Below, one piece after another: positions 1 through 8,110 of a stretch of DNA of 64,000 nucleotides. The notes beneath the pieces were generated by a model. It was not told where the DNA came from. It ran no database searches and saw only the letters and a program-made list of their open reading frames with translations. How positions within the stretch are numbered: position 1 is the first letter of the stretch; the number at the start of each line of letters is the position of its first letter. The stretch is from DAOVXM01 sp963746255 (GTDB taxonomy: Bacteria > Chloroflexota > Anaerolineae > Anaerolineales > UBA4823), in contig CAVVAJ010000009.1 in NCBI GenBank assembly GCA_963746255.1, positions 1,240,001 through 1,304,000 on the forward strand, in the 5' to 3' direction. The position numbers were made by a program, and so were the translations under genes.

Positions 1-236
1 CGTGTGACGCGACCAGCCACGATCATTAAGTCTGACTGCCGCGGACTGGCACGCATAAGCTCCATGCCAAACCGGCTCATATCATAGTGAGATGCCTGAG
101 CAGACATCATTTCAATCGCACAACAGGCAAGACCGAACAGCATCGGCCACATCGAGTATGTCCGCCCCCAGTTCACCGCTTGTTCGAGCTTGAGTGTGAC
201 AACCCCCATATTGCCGAGTTTCTGTTCTACTCCCAC
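1..236 (-). CDS. nuoB: NADH-quinone oxidoreductase subunit B (5' part, cut by window edge)
   Basis: NuoB carries the N2 [4Fe-4S] cluster of respiratory complex I, which passes electrons to quinone. The 78 visible codons contain the family signatures WPMLFGLACCAIEMM (the paired cluster cysteines), SRFGMELMRASPRQSDLMI and VAGRVT. I chose a GTG start at 236, because reading from there gives MGVEQKLGN, the usual NuoB opening; an internal ATG at 209 would drop it. The GTG overlaps the end of nuoA by 10 bases, so the two genes are probably translationally coupled. The 3' two-thirds lie beyond the left edge. Identification is secure. Confidence 0.93.
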   Translation of the reverse strand, partial: MGVEQKLGNMGVVTLKLEQAVNWGRTYSMWPMLFGLACCAIEMMSAQASHYDMSRFGMELMRASPRQSDLMIVAGRVT

Positions 237-583
237 TCTAGAGCTCCTTTCTTCCAAGCATATGCATATCCTACCAATAAAATACCGACAAAAACAAACA
301 TCTCAATCAAGCCAAATAAGCCCAAATTTCTGAATGCGATCGCCCAAGGTAAAAAGAACACCACCTCGATGTCAAAGAGAATGAAGAGGACGGCTACTAA
401 GTAAAAACGAACCGGCATACGCCGGGTGCCAGGTCCGATTGGGACCATTCCCAATTCGTATGGCATGGATTTTCTTTCAGTTGGGTGCTTGGGACCAAAG
501 GAGTGCCCGATGATGATAACCAAGACCGCCAACCCTGTTGAAATTACCAGCAAGACTGCAATCGGAGCATATTCAATTAGCAT
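227..583 (-). CDS. nuoA: NADH-quinone oxidoreductase subunit A
   Basis: Small membrane subunit of complex I, near the quinone-binding region. The 118 residues match the family's usual length. They show three hydrophobic segments (about 5-28, 62-82 and 88-108) and the conserved MPYELGMVPIG loop and FDIEVVFFLPWA motif, whose acidic residues are characteristic of NuoA. It is the first gene of a minus-strand nuo operon and overlaps nuoB. A ribosome site (AGAGGA) lies just upstream of the ATG, and a consensus sigma-70 promoter sits about 50 bases upstream. Confidence 0.95.
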   Translation of the reverse strand: MLIEYAPIAVLLVISTGLAVLVIIIGHSFGPKHPTERKSMPYELGMVPIGPGTRRMPVRFYLVAVLFILFDIEVVFFLPWAIAFRNLGLFGLIEMFVFVGILLVGYAYAWKKGALEWE

Positions 584-632
584 ACTTTATCCTCTAAATG
601 GGATTTTTTGCAAATTGTTGACCTAGTCGGAA

Positions 633-661
633 AGTTTATCATATGGGTGATTGGGTGTCAA
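633..661 (-). promoter_or_regulatory. Sigma-70 promoter of the nuo operon
   Basis: On the minus strand, -35 TTGACA (661-656), a 17-base spacer and -10 TAAACT (638-633) lie upstream of nuoA. The predicted start of transcription, near 626, gives a leader of about 43 bases. The same hexamers and spacing occur upstream of the gene at 11198-12604. Confidence 0.65.
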
Positions 662-733
662 ATTTCACAAAGCCGCCTGACCCGGTTAGCTTATGCTCAT
701 TACGCGAATATCTTAGCGAAAAATAACAGTTGC

Positions 734-2395
734 TTACCCAAGGTAATCACGCAAGTGGCGGCTGCGGGTGGGATGGCGTAGTTTCCGCAGTGCTTTGGAT
801 TCAATCTGGCGAATTCGCTCGCGGGTCACATTAAAGTACTGTCCAACCTCCTCCAGAGTATGGTCTTTGCCATCTGCCAATCCAAAGCGTAGCTCCAACA
901 CCTGCCGTTCCCGTTCGGAGAGCACAGCTAAAGCGTTTTTTACTGATTCGCGCAGCATTTCGCGTGCGGCCGCATCCATGGGTTCTAAGGCATCCTCATC
1001 CTCAATGAAATCGCCTAATTGGCTGCTATCCTCGCTGCCGACGGGGCTTTCCAAAGACATCGGCTCTTCTGCCGCGCGCAGAATACGGTTTACTTTAGAG
1101 GCCGCGCGCAGTAGGCGGCGTTGGACATCGATAGCAATTGCCATCCCCTCTGCATGGGCGATGGCGATTGCCTTCTGGTCATCTTCGTCGAGGTATCCGG
1201 CTTCCAAGGCCAACTCTTCACTGGATGGATCGCGACCTAACTGTTGGGTAAGCCGGCGCTGGACACGGACCAAGCGATTGATCGATTCATATATATGGAC
1301 GGGTATCCGGATAGTTCTTGCCTGGTCAGCAATTGACCGGCTGATTGATTGGCGTATCCACCAAGTCGCATATGTGCTGAACTTATAGCCGCGTGTGGGA
1401 TCAAACTTGGACACCGCCCGCAGCAGCCCGATATTCCCTTCTTGAATCAAATCTAGGAAGGAACTGCCGCGCCCGATATAACGTTTAGCCACGCTAACCA
1501 CCAAACGTAAATTTGCACGGATGATCGCGTGGTGGGCTTCATTAGCCCGCATCCGGATATTATCCAGTTCTTGCTGAAAAACATCTTCGGAGGGGATATG
1601 TTGGGCGATGAAATCTTCAGCGCTAATTGGATCTTGATCGAATTCGGCGATCTCCGGCGCAGGCGGGAAATCGCGATGTTCATTAATATAATCCAAGAGT
1701 GGGTTTGACAGCTCCTCTGGCAGCATGTACAGGTATAGAAATACCGTAAAAGCATTGCGCGCCACACCATCCCATAAAGAGTCGTTACCCCACATACCGT
1801 TGTCCAGATACGCTCTGAGGTAAGAAGGTTCGACACTCTGCCATGTCTGGCGCAGCATCTGTGCCTCAGATAAACACAATGCCAAATCGGGGCAATCAAA
1901 TCCTAAGCGTGTAGTGTCCTCTTGGACACGTTTCCAAGCTGTGCGCAATTCTTCAAAAAGGGCGATATAGACATTGTATGCGTGCGAAGAACCTTGCCGG
2001 GCTAATGGGTGTCCCTTGACAAGCAGGTCAATCCGGCGTGTGGCTTCAATCTGGGTTGACAGCCAAAATTCCTGGTCGGTATTGAGCAGTTCAATATTTC
2101 CGATCTCCTTCAAGTACAGGCGAACCGGATCCTCACTAAATTCCATGACCAACGCCGGATCGCTGGGCGGTTCGGGTGTTTCGTCAAGAACTATTTTGTT
2201 GAGATCCTCGAGTTCGGCGGAGAAATTAACCTCTGCATCTTCCAGCGGGATGTTCGTTTTTGGAGCGCTACTCGCTTGGTTTTGTTCTTCCCCCCCTTGT
2301 CCCTTAGGCTGCACAACGGACTCGCCGTCAGCGCTTTGCCCTGCGTCTGGAGATTGCTGAATTTGTACTTCCACAGATTCTGGCTTTCTCGGCAT
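734..2395 (-). CDS. rpoD: RNA polymerase primary sigma factor (RpoD/SigA)
   Basis: Housekeeping sigma-70 factor that directs core RNA polymerase to -35/-10 promoters. An acidic, low-complexity N-terminus (about 1-75) is followed by region 1.2 (DPVRLYLKEIGNIELL, about 88), a non-conserved insert, region 2 (ANLRLVVSVAKRYIGRG, FSTYATWWIRQSISRSIADQ), region 3, and region 4 (about 492-553), whose helix-turn-helix ends in VTRERIRQIESKALRKLRHP. The 553-residue length suits a primary sigma factor. It lies 20 bases downstream of dnaG on the same strand, the classical dnaG-rpoD pairing, and is probably cotranscribed. Region 1.1 is not recognisable. Confidence 0.93.
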   Translation of the reverse strand: MPRKPESVEVQIQQSPDAGQSADGESVVQPKGQGGEEQNQASSAPKTNIPLEDAEVNFSAELEDLNKIVLDETPEPPSDPALVMEFSEDPVRLYLKEIGNIELLNTDQEFWLSTQIEATRRIDLLVKGHPLARQGSSHAYNVYIALFEELRTAWKRVQEDTTRLGFDCPDLALCLSEAQMLRQTWQSVEPSYLRAYLDNGMWGNDSLWDGVARNAFTVFLYLYMLPEELSNPLLDYINEHRDFPPAPEIAEFDQDPISAEDFIAQHIPSEDVFQQELDNIRMRANEAHHAIIRANLRLVVSVAKRYIGRGSSFLDLIQEGNIGLLRAVSKFDPTRGYKFSTYATWWIRQSISRSIADQARTIRIPVHIYESINRLVRVQRRLTQQLGRDPSSEELALEAGYLDEDDQKAIAIAHAEGMAIAIDVQRRLLRAASKVNRILRAAEEPMSLESPVGSEDSSQLGDFIEDEDALEPMDAAAREMLRESVKNALAVLSERERQVLELRFGLADGKDHTLEEVGQYFNVTRERIRQIESKALRKLRHPTRSRHLRDYLG

Positions 2396-2415
2396 TAATG
2401 AATCATCCTTGCGAA

Positions 2416-4353
2416 TCAGGTGGACGCCATACGGCTTGTGTAGTGCCCCATTGCCTGGTTCAACCGGCCTAAAATTTGGATATGTTGTACCATAGATTGC
2501 TGGTATTGTGTGGCCTTCATATCGCCCTGTTCCTGCGCGGTTTCCATCAGGAAACGGAGATGGTCAATTTCCTGGCGGATAATTCGGAGCCGTAAATCTA
2601 ACAGCGCCCGCATTAAATCGCCCAAGACCCGCCCCTCGCGCGGCTCAACCGTGTCCGTGCGCGCTAGAAGATCATCCGCGGTTTCCATCATGGATAGGGA
2701 TAAGCTGTTTAGGGTGAAGTCTCTCGGTTCTGATTGGTGCTGATCGATTGAAGCGCGTATTATCTGCAGTATCGATCGATGTGCGGCATGCTGGAAATCA
2801 TCTCCTGCAATGCGCGGCAGCCCCTCCTCCTGTAAACGGCGGTCGACTTGGTAAAGCATATCCGGCTGTCTCAAGAGCACACCGAGGATATGTGCCTCCA
2901 GGGAATGGACGTTTTTTGCTGTGGCGGTCAAAGCTTCAGATGTCAGCTTCCCAATACCTGTCTTCCCTGTTTGCCTTTGTGGGCGTACATCTCTTGCCTG
3001 AGCGCGGCTGTCCATCATCAAGGCGCGTTCATCGACCTGCAGCAGTCTCGCCAATCTCTGGTGGTATGTATCGCGCTCAATTGAGTTGGGCACATCCTGG
3101 ATAAGCGGCAGCACTTGGTTCGCGATCTCTACCTTTACCTTTGGATCGCGGATATCCCGGTTGGCTGATAACGTGTCCATAACATGCATTACAACTGGTT
3201 TTGCGTCGGCGAGTATCTTCTCCCAAGTTTGGGGATCCTCGTTCACCACATCGTCCGGATCCTTACCATCGGGCAATGTGGTCACACGGATATCAGCCCG
3301 CAAGCGAGCTTCATAACCAAGCAAGCCGCGCGCATCAAAGACGGGGTCGGTATCGTGATCTAGGGTCTCGCGCGCGATCTCAAGCCCACGCAGTGTGGCT
3401 TTATCACCCGCAGCATCCGGGTCGAGTGCCAGCACGATATTGCGTGTATAGCGTTTTAACATATGAAACTGGTGATCCGTTAGTGCGGTACCCATCGGTG
3501 ATACCGCCGTCTCATACCCCGCCTGGTGCAGTGCAATAACATCCAGGTATCCCTCGACTATTACCGCTTGATCCTGGCTACGGATCGCTTTCCTGGCGCG
3601 ATCCAATCCGTACAGCAAACGGCTTTTATCAAATACCACCGTCTGGGGCGAATTTAAGAACTTAGGCACATCATTGGGATCCAGGATGCGAGCGCCAAAA
3701 CCTGCCATACGTCCGCGATCATCGCGAATTGGGAATATCACCCGATTTCGGAAACGATCGTAAACATCCTGGGTGCTCATGACATCGACATCATCGCGAC
3801 TGGAAACCAATCCCACTTTAATCAAATCCTGTACAGCGGTGCTTTTGTCCCTGAAATATCTGCTGAGGGCATCCCATGAATTAGGCGCATAACCCAATCC
3901 AAAGGCCTCAATCGTTTCTATACGCAAACCGCGTTTCTGTAAGTATTCCAACGCGATCTGACCTGCTGGTGAATTAAGCAGTTGGTGCTGGAAAAAGGTG
4001 GCACCTTCTTCGAGCAAATCTCGCAAATTATCGTACTCTTCAGCCTGGACTTGCGCCTCAGGTGACGGGGACGTTAATTCGACGCCTGCCTTTTCCGCGA
4101 GCTGCTGCAAGGCTTCCGAAAAATCCCAGCCTTCCTTCTTCATCACATAGCTGAATACATCACCCCCCTCGTTGCACTGCCCAAAACAACGCCAGGTACC
4201 TGTCTCCGGAAACACCACAAAAGCCGGCGTGCGGGTATTGGAGTGAAACGGGCAAAACCCCGTATGATTCTTCCCCGATCGGCGCAACTGGACGGTTTCG
4301 GAGACAATATCTACGATGTCGATTCTAGCTTTAACTTCATCAATTGAGGTCAT
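2416..4353 (-). CDS. dnaG: DNA primase DnaG
   Basis: Synthesises RNA primers for lagging-strand replication. The N-terminal CHC2 zinc finger is visible as FCPFHSN with RCFGQC (about 33-60). It is followed by the primase core and a TOPRIM fold with VIVEGYLDVIALHQ (the catalytic Glu, about 266) and the metal-binding LALDPDAAG (about 310). The C-terminal DnaB-interaction part is less conserved but present, and 645 residues is normal. It is the upstream partner of rpoD (20-base gap). It is divergent from the exonuclease gene at 4516, so the 160-base interval holds promoters for both directions. Confidence 0.95.
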   Translation of the reverse strand: MTSIDEVKARIDIVDIVSETVQLRRSGKNHTGFCPFHSNTRTPAFVVFPETGTWRCFGQCNEGGDVFSYVMKKEGWDFSEALQQLAEKAGVELTSPSPEAQVQAEEYDNLRDLLEEGATFFQHQLLNSPAGQIALEYLQKRGLRIETIEAFGLGYAPNSWDALSRYFRDKSTAVQDLIKVGLVSSRDDVDVMSTQDVYDRFRNRVIFPIRDDRGRMAGFGARILDPNDVPKFLNSPQTVVFDKSRLLYGLDRARKAIRSQDQAVIVEGYLDVIALHQAGYETAVSPMGTALTDHQFHMLKRYTRNIVLALDPDAAGDKATLRGLEIARETLDHDTDPVFDARGLLGYEARLRADIRVTTLPDGKDPDDVVNEDPQTWEKILADAKPVVMHVMDTLSANRDIRDPKVKVEIANQVLPLIQDVPNSIERDTYHQRLARLLQVDERALMMDSRAQARDVRPQRQTGKTGIGKLTSEALTATAKNVHSLEAHILGVLLRQPDMLYQVDRRLQEEGLPRIAGDDFQHAAHRSILQIIRASIDQHQSEPRDFTLNSLSLSMMETADDLLARTDTVEPREGRVLGDLMRALLDLRLRIIRQEIDHLRFLMETAQEQGDMKATQYQQSMVQHIQILGRLNQAMGHYTSRMAST

Positions 4354-4503
4354 ACTCTCTGCCTAGCCAAGAGCAACCTAGAATTATCTATCGAAATGGG
4401 GAGGGTTATAGTTGGCGATCATAACCCAAGGGCATAATACATGAATTATACCAACAGCTATGTACAAGCGTACAAAAGAATGAATTCTTGAGCCAAGCAA
4501 GGT

Positions 4504-4516
4504 TATAATTCAGCCA
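4504..4516 (+). promoter_or_regulatory. -10 element abutting a start codon (leaderless transcript candidate)
   Basis: A perfect TATAAT (4504-4509) is followed by only six bases before the ATG at 4516. No Shine-Dalgarno sequence fits that spacing. This puts the expected transcription start on or next to the ATG. No good -35 hexamer is seen at 16-18 bases upstream. Confidence 0.45.
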
Positions 4517-5115
4517 TGAACAACACTTCACCAAGTTCTGATGTCTATATCTCTGTTGATGTCGAGACGGCAGGACCGAATCCCAGTGCCTACTCGCTAT
4601 TAACCATCGGCGCCTGTACAGTTTACGGTCCAAACAGTACATTCTACGTCGAACTCAAACCTGAAACGATGCGGGCGCTACCAGAAGCACTAGCAATAAG
4701 CCGCTTATCTATGGAAAGGCTTGCCAAGCGCGGCAAGCCACCTAAACAAGCTATTCAGCAGTTTGAACAATGGGTGAGTGAGCAAACCTCTGAAAACCAA
4801 CGACCAATCTTCGTGGCTTTCAACGCCCCTTTCGATTGGATGTTTGTCAATGATTATTTCCACCGTTTTCTGGGTTACAACCCTTTTGGACATTCGGCTT
4901 TAGATGTTAAATCGTATTACATGGGGTTAGCTGGGGTTAGCTGGCAGGAGACTGCCATGAGCTATGTGATTGCGCAATATCTCGAAGATCGACAGCTCAC
5001 CCATCATGCCCTGCGGGATGCCATGGACCAGGCAGAAATCTTCCGGATGATGCTCGCACAGCATGATCAAACAATTGATGCAACCGAAAGCATCTACAAC
5101 GAAATGAAGCCTTAA
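4516..5115 (+). CDS. DEDDh-type 3'-5' exonuclease
   Basis: Member of the DnaQ/RNase T exonuclease superfamily, which removes nucleotides from 3' ends using two metal ions. Exo I is SVDVETAGPNP (Asp and Glu ligands, about 12-16), Exo II is VAFNAPFDWMFV (about 98-109), and Exo III is HHALRDAMDQAEIF near 165, with His and Asp five residues apart, which marks the DEDDh subtype. At 199 residues it is a stand-alone nuclease, not a polymerase subunit. Whether it acts on DNA or RNA cannot be told. It is followed after 26 bases by the 442-residue unknown protein, so the two are probably cotranscribed. Confidence 0.8.
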   Translation: MNNTSPSSDVYISVDVETAGPNPSAYSLLTIGACTVYGPNSTFYVELKPETMRALPEALAISRLSMERLAKRGKPPKQAIQQFEQWVSEQTSENQRPIFVAFNAPFDWMFVNDYFHRFLGYNPFGHSALDVKSYYMGLAGVSWQETAMSYVIAQYLEDRQLTHHALRDAMDQAEIFRMMLAQHDQTIDATESIYNEMKP

Positions 5116-5141
5116 TATACAAGTGTCTATAGGAGACAAGA

Positions 5142-6470
5142 ATGAGCCAAAATGATGGGACCGAAAGCACAGCAAATCTCAAACAAATAATCGAGTCCGC
5201 CAGCCGCTTGGGCGTTGAACTTGATGAAGAAGAAGCGCTGCAGTGGCTAACGGCGATTGCTGCCTCACACGGTACGGGGGATAATATTGTGTTTGACATC
5301 CAATCTGGTGTATTCGGACACCGGGTATCGATGCTGGATTTCAGCCCAGAGGATTTAACGCACTTCAGGGAAGTCGGCCGCTTGGTTGAGTTCCACGATG
5401 AACCTGGAGTCGTCGAAACTGCCCTAGCTCTATCAGGATCTGCGGCACAATCAAAAATTCAAAGCTATCCCGGCGACGCCGACTATTTTGAGCGTGTGAA
5501 TATCATCGCGGATTCTCGCAGTGAGGCGTGCGAGATATTGGCTAGAATAATTCGTCAAAAAGCTTTAGATACATTACGAGGGCCAACCTATCAGCTCATC
5601 GAAGTGAAGTTCGGCTCGTATCCCTTCAATGTCCTGCGCGATAACCGCAACATGGCTGCCGGTGCACCGATATCTTGGTCAGCTGCTGAAGTTGAAGGTG
5701 GGCAGATAGCCGTTGAACTCGCTGATGGCACACCGGCACCCATCGAATGGGATGAGGTTGCTGACGACCCAGGATGGTGTAAACTGGACTGGATCATCGC
5801 GGACCCTGTGCGCGGCACTTTAGCCAACGCCAGCAATATGCTCGATGCGACCTGGGAAGCACCTGACGGCACAATTACCCCTTTAGATGGCTATCTTGAC
5901 CCATATTTCCAGGAAGTCTATCTGGAAGCAGAATCCGTGCCGATATTCTCAAAACTCGCCAAACAAGTTTCGGGGGATGCCCTGGATGAGTATGTCATAC
6001 AGCTCGAGAAAGAGGTCAACAAATACCTCAGCAAGGATCCCAACTACGGCAAGGCTGCGAAGAGGATGTACAATATTTTCCGCCTCACTGGGCTTTATGA
6101 AGAAGCCGCCTACATCAGAGAGTTGTTCGATGAACCGGCATCGATGCTTTACCAGGTCTGGTCATTGATACGCACGATAGACGATTGTGCAAACCCGACA
6201 TCTCCTGTGACGCGCGAACAGATGCTTGCCCAATCCGATAAACTGATATATGCGGTCATTAATGCGCTAGAAGGGGAGCAAGAAACAGAGATAGTCAAGA
6301 GATTGCTGCGCCTGCGTGACAGCCTCAGCCACCAGGAGACAAATCACGAACTTACTACTGAAACTGAAGCTGCCCGGGCTGAGGTAATTAACGTGGTGAA
6401 CAACTTCTTCCACGAAAGGCTCACCGCAATACCTACCATACACGAATACATGAACCAGTACCAAGAATAA
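5142..6470 (+). CDS. Conserved-looking protein of unknown function (442 aa)
   Basis: I do not recognise a family. The protein is soluble, acidic, with no signal peptide or membrane segment. The N-terminal part (about 10-130) has predicted helix-rich segments. The middle (about 140-270) looks beta-rich and contains DGTITPLDGYLDPYFQEVY. The C-terminal third (about 290-440) is helical, with an acidic, glutamate-rich end. A good AGGAGA ribosome site precedes the ATG. It follows the exonuclease with a 26-base gap, suggesting cotranscription and perhaps a nucleic-acid-related role, but this is context only. Confidence 0.75.
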   Translation: MSQNDGTESTANLKQIIESASRLGVELDEEEALQWLTAIAASHGTGDNIVFDIQSGVFGHRVSMLDFSPEDLTHFREVGRLVEFHDEPGVVETALALSGSAAQSKIQSYPGDADYFERVNIIADSRSEACEILARIIRQKALDTLRGPTYQLIEVKFGSYPFNVLRDNRNMAAGAPISWSAAEVEGGQIAVELADGTPAPIEWDEVADDPGWCKLDWIIADPVRGTLANASNMLDATWEAPDGTITPLDGYLDPYFQEVYLEAESVPIFSKLAKQVSGDALDEYVIQLEKEVNKYLSKDPNYGKAAKRMYNIFRLTGLYEEAAYIRELFDEPASMLYQVWSLIRTIDDCANPTSPVTREQMLAQSDKLIYAVINALEGEQETEIVKRLLRLRDSLSHQETNHELTTETEAARAEVINVVNNFFHERLTAIPTIHEYMNQYQE

Positions 6471-6474
6471 AAAC

Positions 6475-6500
6475 GGGCGGCCAGCTGGCCGCCCATATCA
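6475..6500. terminator. Bidirectional hairpin terminator
   Basis: A perfect GC-rich palindrome (gggcggcc-agct-ggccgccc, 6475-6494) lies between the convergent 442-residue gene and pepA. On the minus strand it is followed by GTTTTTATT, a good U-tract for pepA. On the plus strand the tail is only weakly T-rich. Confidence 0.75.
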
Positions 6501-6540
6501 TTTGTACAGGAACTCGTCCTTTGTGCCTGCCAGGACACGA

Positions 6541-8001
6541 TTATCCCAAGTGCTGGAGATAATTGACCACCAGTCGCACACCGAAACCTGTTGCCCCGCG
6601 CGGTGGGAATGGCAGCGCAATCTGCACAGAGTCGCCAGTTGACGCGAGCCCCGCAATGTCCAAATGAGCCCATGGGACACCATCGGGTACGAACTGCTTT
6701 AGAAATATCCCGCCAACTACCGGATGAGCCTGGCGGACACCCGACGAGTTCCTTATATCGCTATCATACCCCTCGATCAAATCAAAATACTCATCATCTA
6801 GCGGCATTCGCCACAAACGCTCAGACGTGCGCTCACCTGCCGCCAGCAGAGACTGTGTCAGCTGGTCGTCGTTGGACATGATCCCAGCTCGTACTTTACC
6901 GAGGGCAACAACAATCCCGCCGGTCAGGGTGGCGATATCGATAATGGCACGTGGTGGATAGTAGGTATGCGCATAGGTTAGAGCATCGGAAAGCACAACT
7001 CGCCCTTCAGCATCTGTGCTGATGATCTCAATTGTTTTACCGGAAAGTGTTTTGATGATGTCATTTGGCCGGTAAGCATTCTCTGATATCATGTTTTCAG
7101 CGGCGGCAATAATGCCAACTACAGGCACAGCTAATTTCAAGCTGGAAACCGCCTGCATAATACCCAACACAGCCGCCCCACCACATTTATCAAACTTCAT
7201 CCCAACAATACTGGTCGTATCTTTCAGAGAGTACCCCCCAGTATCGAAAGTAATCGCCTTACCGATCACCACTACAGGCTCTGAACCAACTGCTTCGCCT
7301 TGCCCTGGGTATTCCAGGATTATCATTTGCGAAGGTGTCTTGCTGCCTAATCCCACAGAGAGTATTGCGTTGGCGCCGATTTCGGTTAACTCCTGGTCCC
7401 CTAAAACTTTCACGTGCATACCCGTCTGGTCACCGAGCTCTATGGCACGTTCAGCCAAGCTAATCGGGTTAATCTCATTTGGTGGTTCGTGCGCTATCTG
7501 GCGCGCATAGTTAGTACCCGCTACCGTTGTCATACTCACTCTAGCCAACGCCTGCAGCGCACTCAAATCATCCTCGCCCAGCAGGTAGACAGTTGTGTGC
7601 AGAATATGATCGGGTTTGGATTTGTGCTCAGTGTATCGAAAAGCACCAACTATCAATCCGTCACAAAATACCCGTAGGGCATGTTCATTGATTAATCCAG
7701 ACAAATCTGCTGGATGTAGAGCAACTTTTTCGATCTGGTGTTCGTAAAGCCATTTTGCCACCGAGCCAGCAGCTTTGAAAATTTTACGTAGAGTGACTTT
7801 GCCCTCGAGCCCGAGCGACACTCGTAACTCCTGCATACCTTCTGGCGTTGTGATCAGTAATTTATCACCTACCAGCTTGCCCGGTTGCCGCGGATTGCTA
7901 GGATCTGGTACGGGCATTGGTAGGATGCGGAGGTCTTCCTGCCAAGTTGAAGCGTGGATTACTTCAAGAGTGATCGTGTGCGGGTTAGTAGTCCTTTTCA
8001 C
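6541..8001 (-). CDS. pepA: Leucyl aminopeptidase, M17 family
   Basis: Cytosolic di-zinc aminopeptidase that releases N-terminal residues from peptides. The C-terminal catalytic domain has VIGKAITFDTGGYSLK (catalytic Lys, Asp ligand), KFDKCGGAAVLG and the M17 signature STDAEGRVVLSDAL (Asp and Glu ligands, catalytic Arg). The N-terminal domain (about 1-170) is the less conserved macro-like fold. The 486-residue length is typical. It starts with GTG at 8001, behind a strong GAGGAG ribosome site. It lies 109 bases downstream of glyQS on the same strand. Confidence 0.93.
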   Translation of the reverse strand: MKRTTNPHTITLEVIHASTWQEDLRILPMPVPDPSNPRQPGKLVGDKLLITTPEGMQELRVSLGLEGKVTLRKIFKAAGSVAKWLYEHQIEKVALHPADLSGLINEHALRVFCDGLIVGAFRYTEHKSKPDHILHTTVYLLGEDDLSALQALARVSMTTVAGTNYARQIAHEPPNEINPISLAERAIELGDQTGMHVKVLGDQELTEIGANAILSVGLGSKTPSQMIILEYPGQGEAVGSEPVVVIGKAITFDTGGYSLKDTTSIVGMKFDKCGGAAVLGIMQAVSSLKLAVPVVGIIAAAENMISENAYRPNDIIKTLSGKTIEIISTDAEGRVVLSDALTYAHTYYPPRAIIDIATLTGGIVVALGKVRAGIMSNDDQLTQSLLAAGERTSERLWRMPLDDEYFDLIEGYDSDIRNSSGVRQAHPVVGGIFLKQFVPDGVPWAHLDIAGLASTGDSVQIALPFPPRGATGFGVRLVVNYLQHLG

Positions 8002-8110
8002 TTAGTTTCTCCTCAAGACTGCACAGTTTTGATGTTAGATAAGTTTTCTGCTGCAAATATTTCTGCGGGTGATTTTCTGTTGACATATAAATTTCCCCAA
8101 GACCCGCCGG

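Noticed and set aside
768..1388. Long open frame opposite rpoD
   Set aside because: Antisense shadow of a strongly conserved gene; serine-rich translation with no ribosome site.
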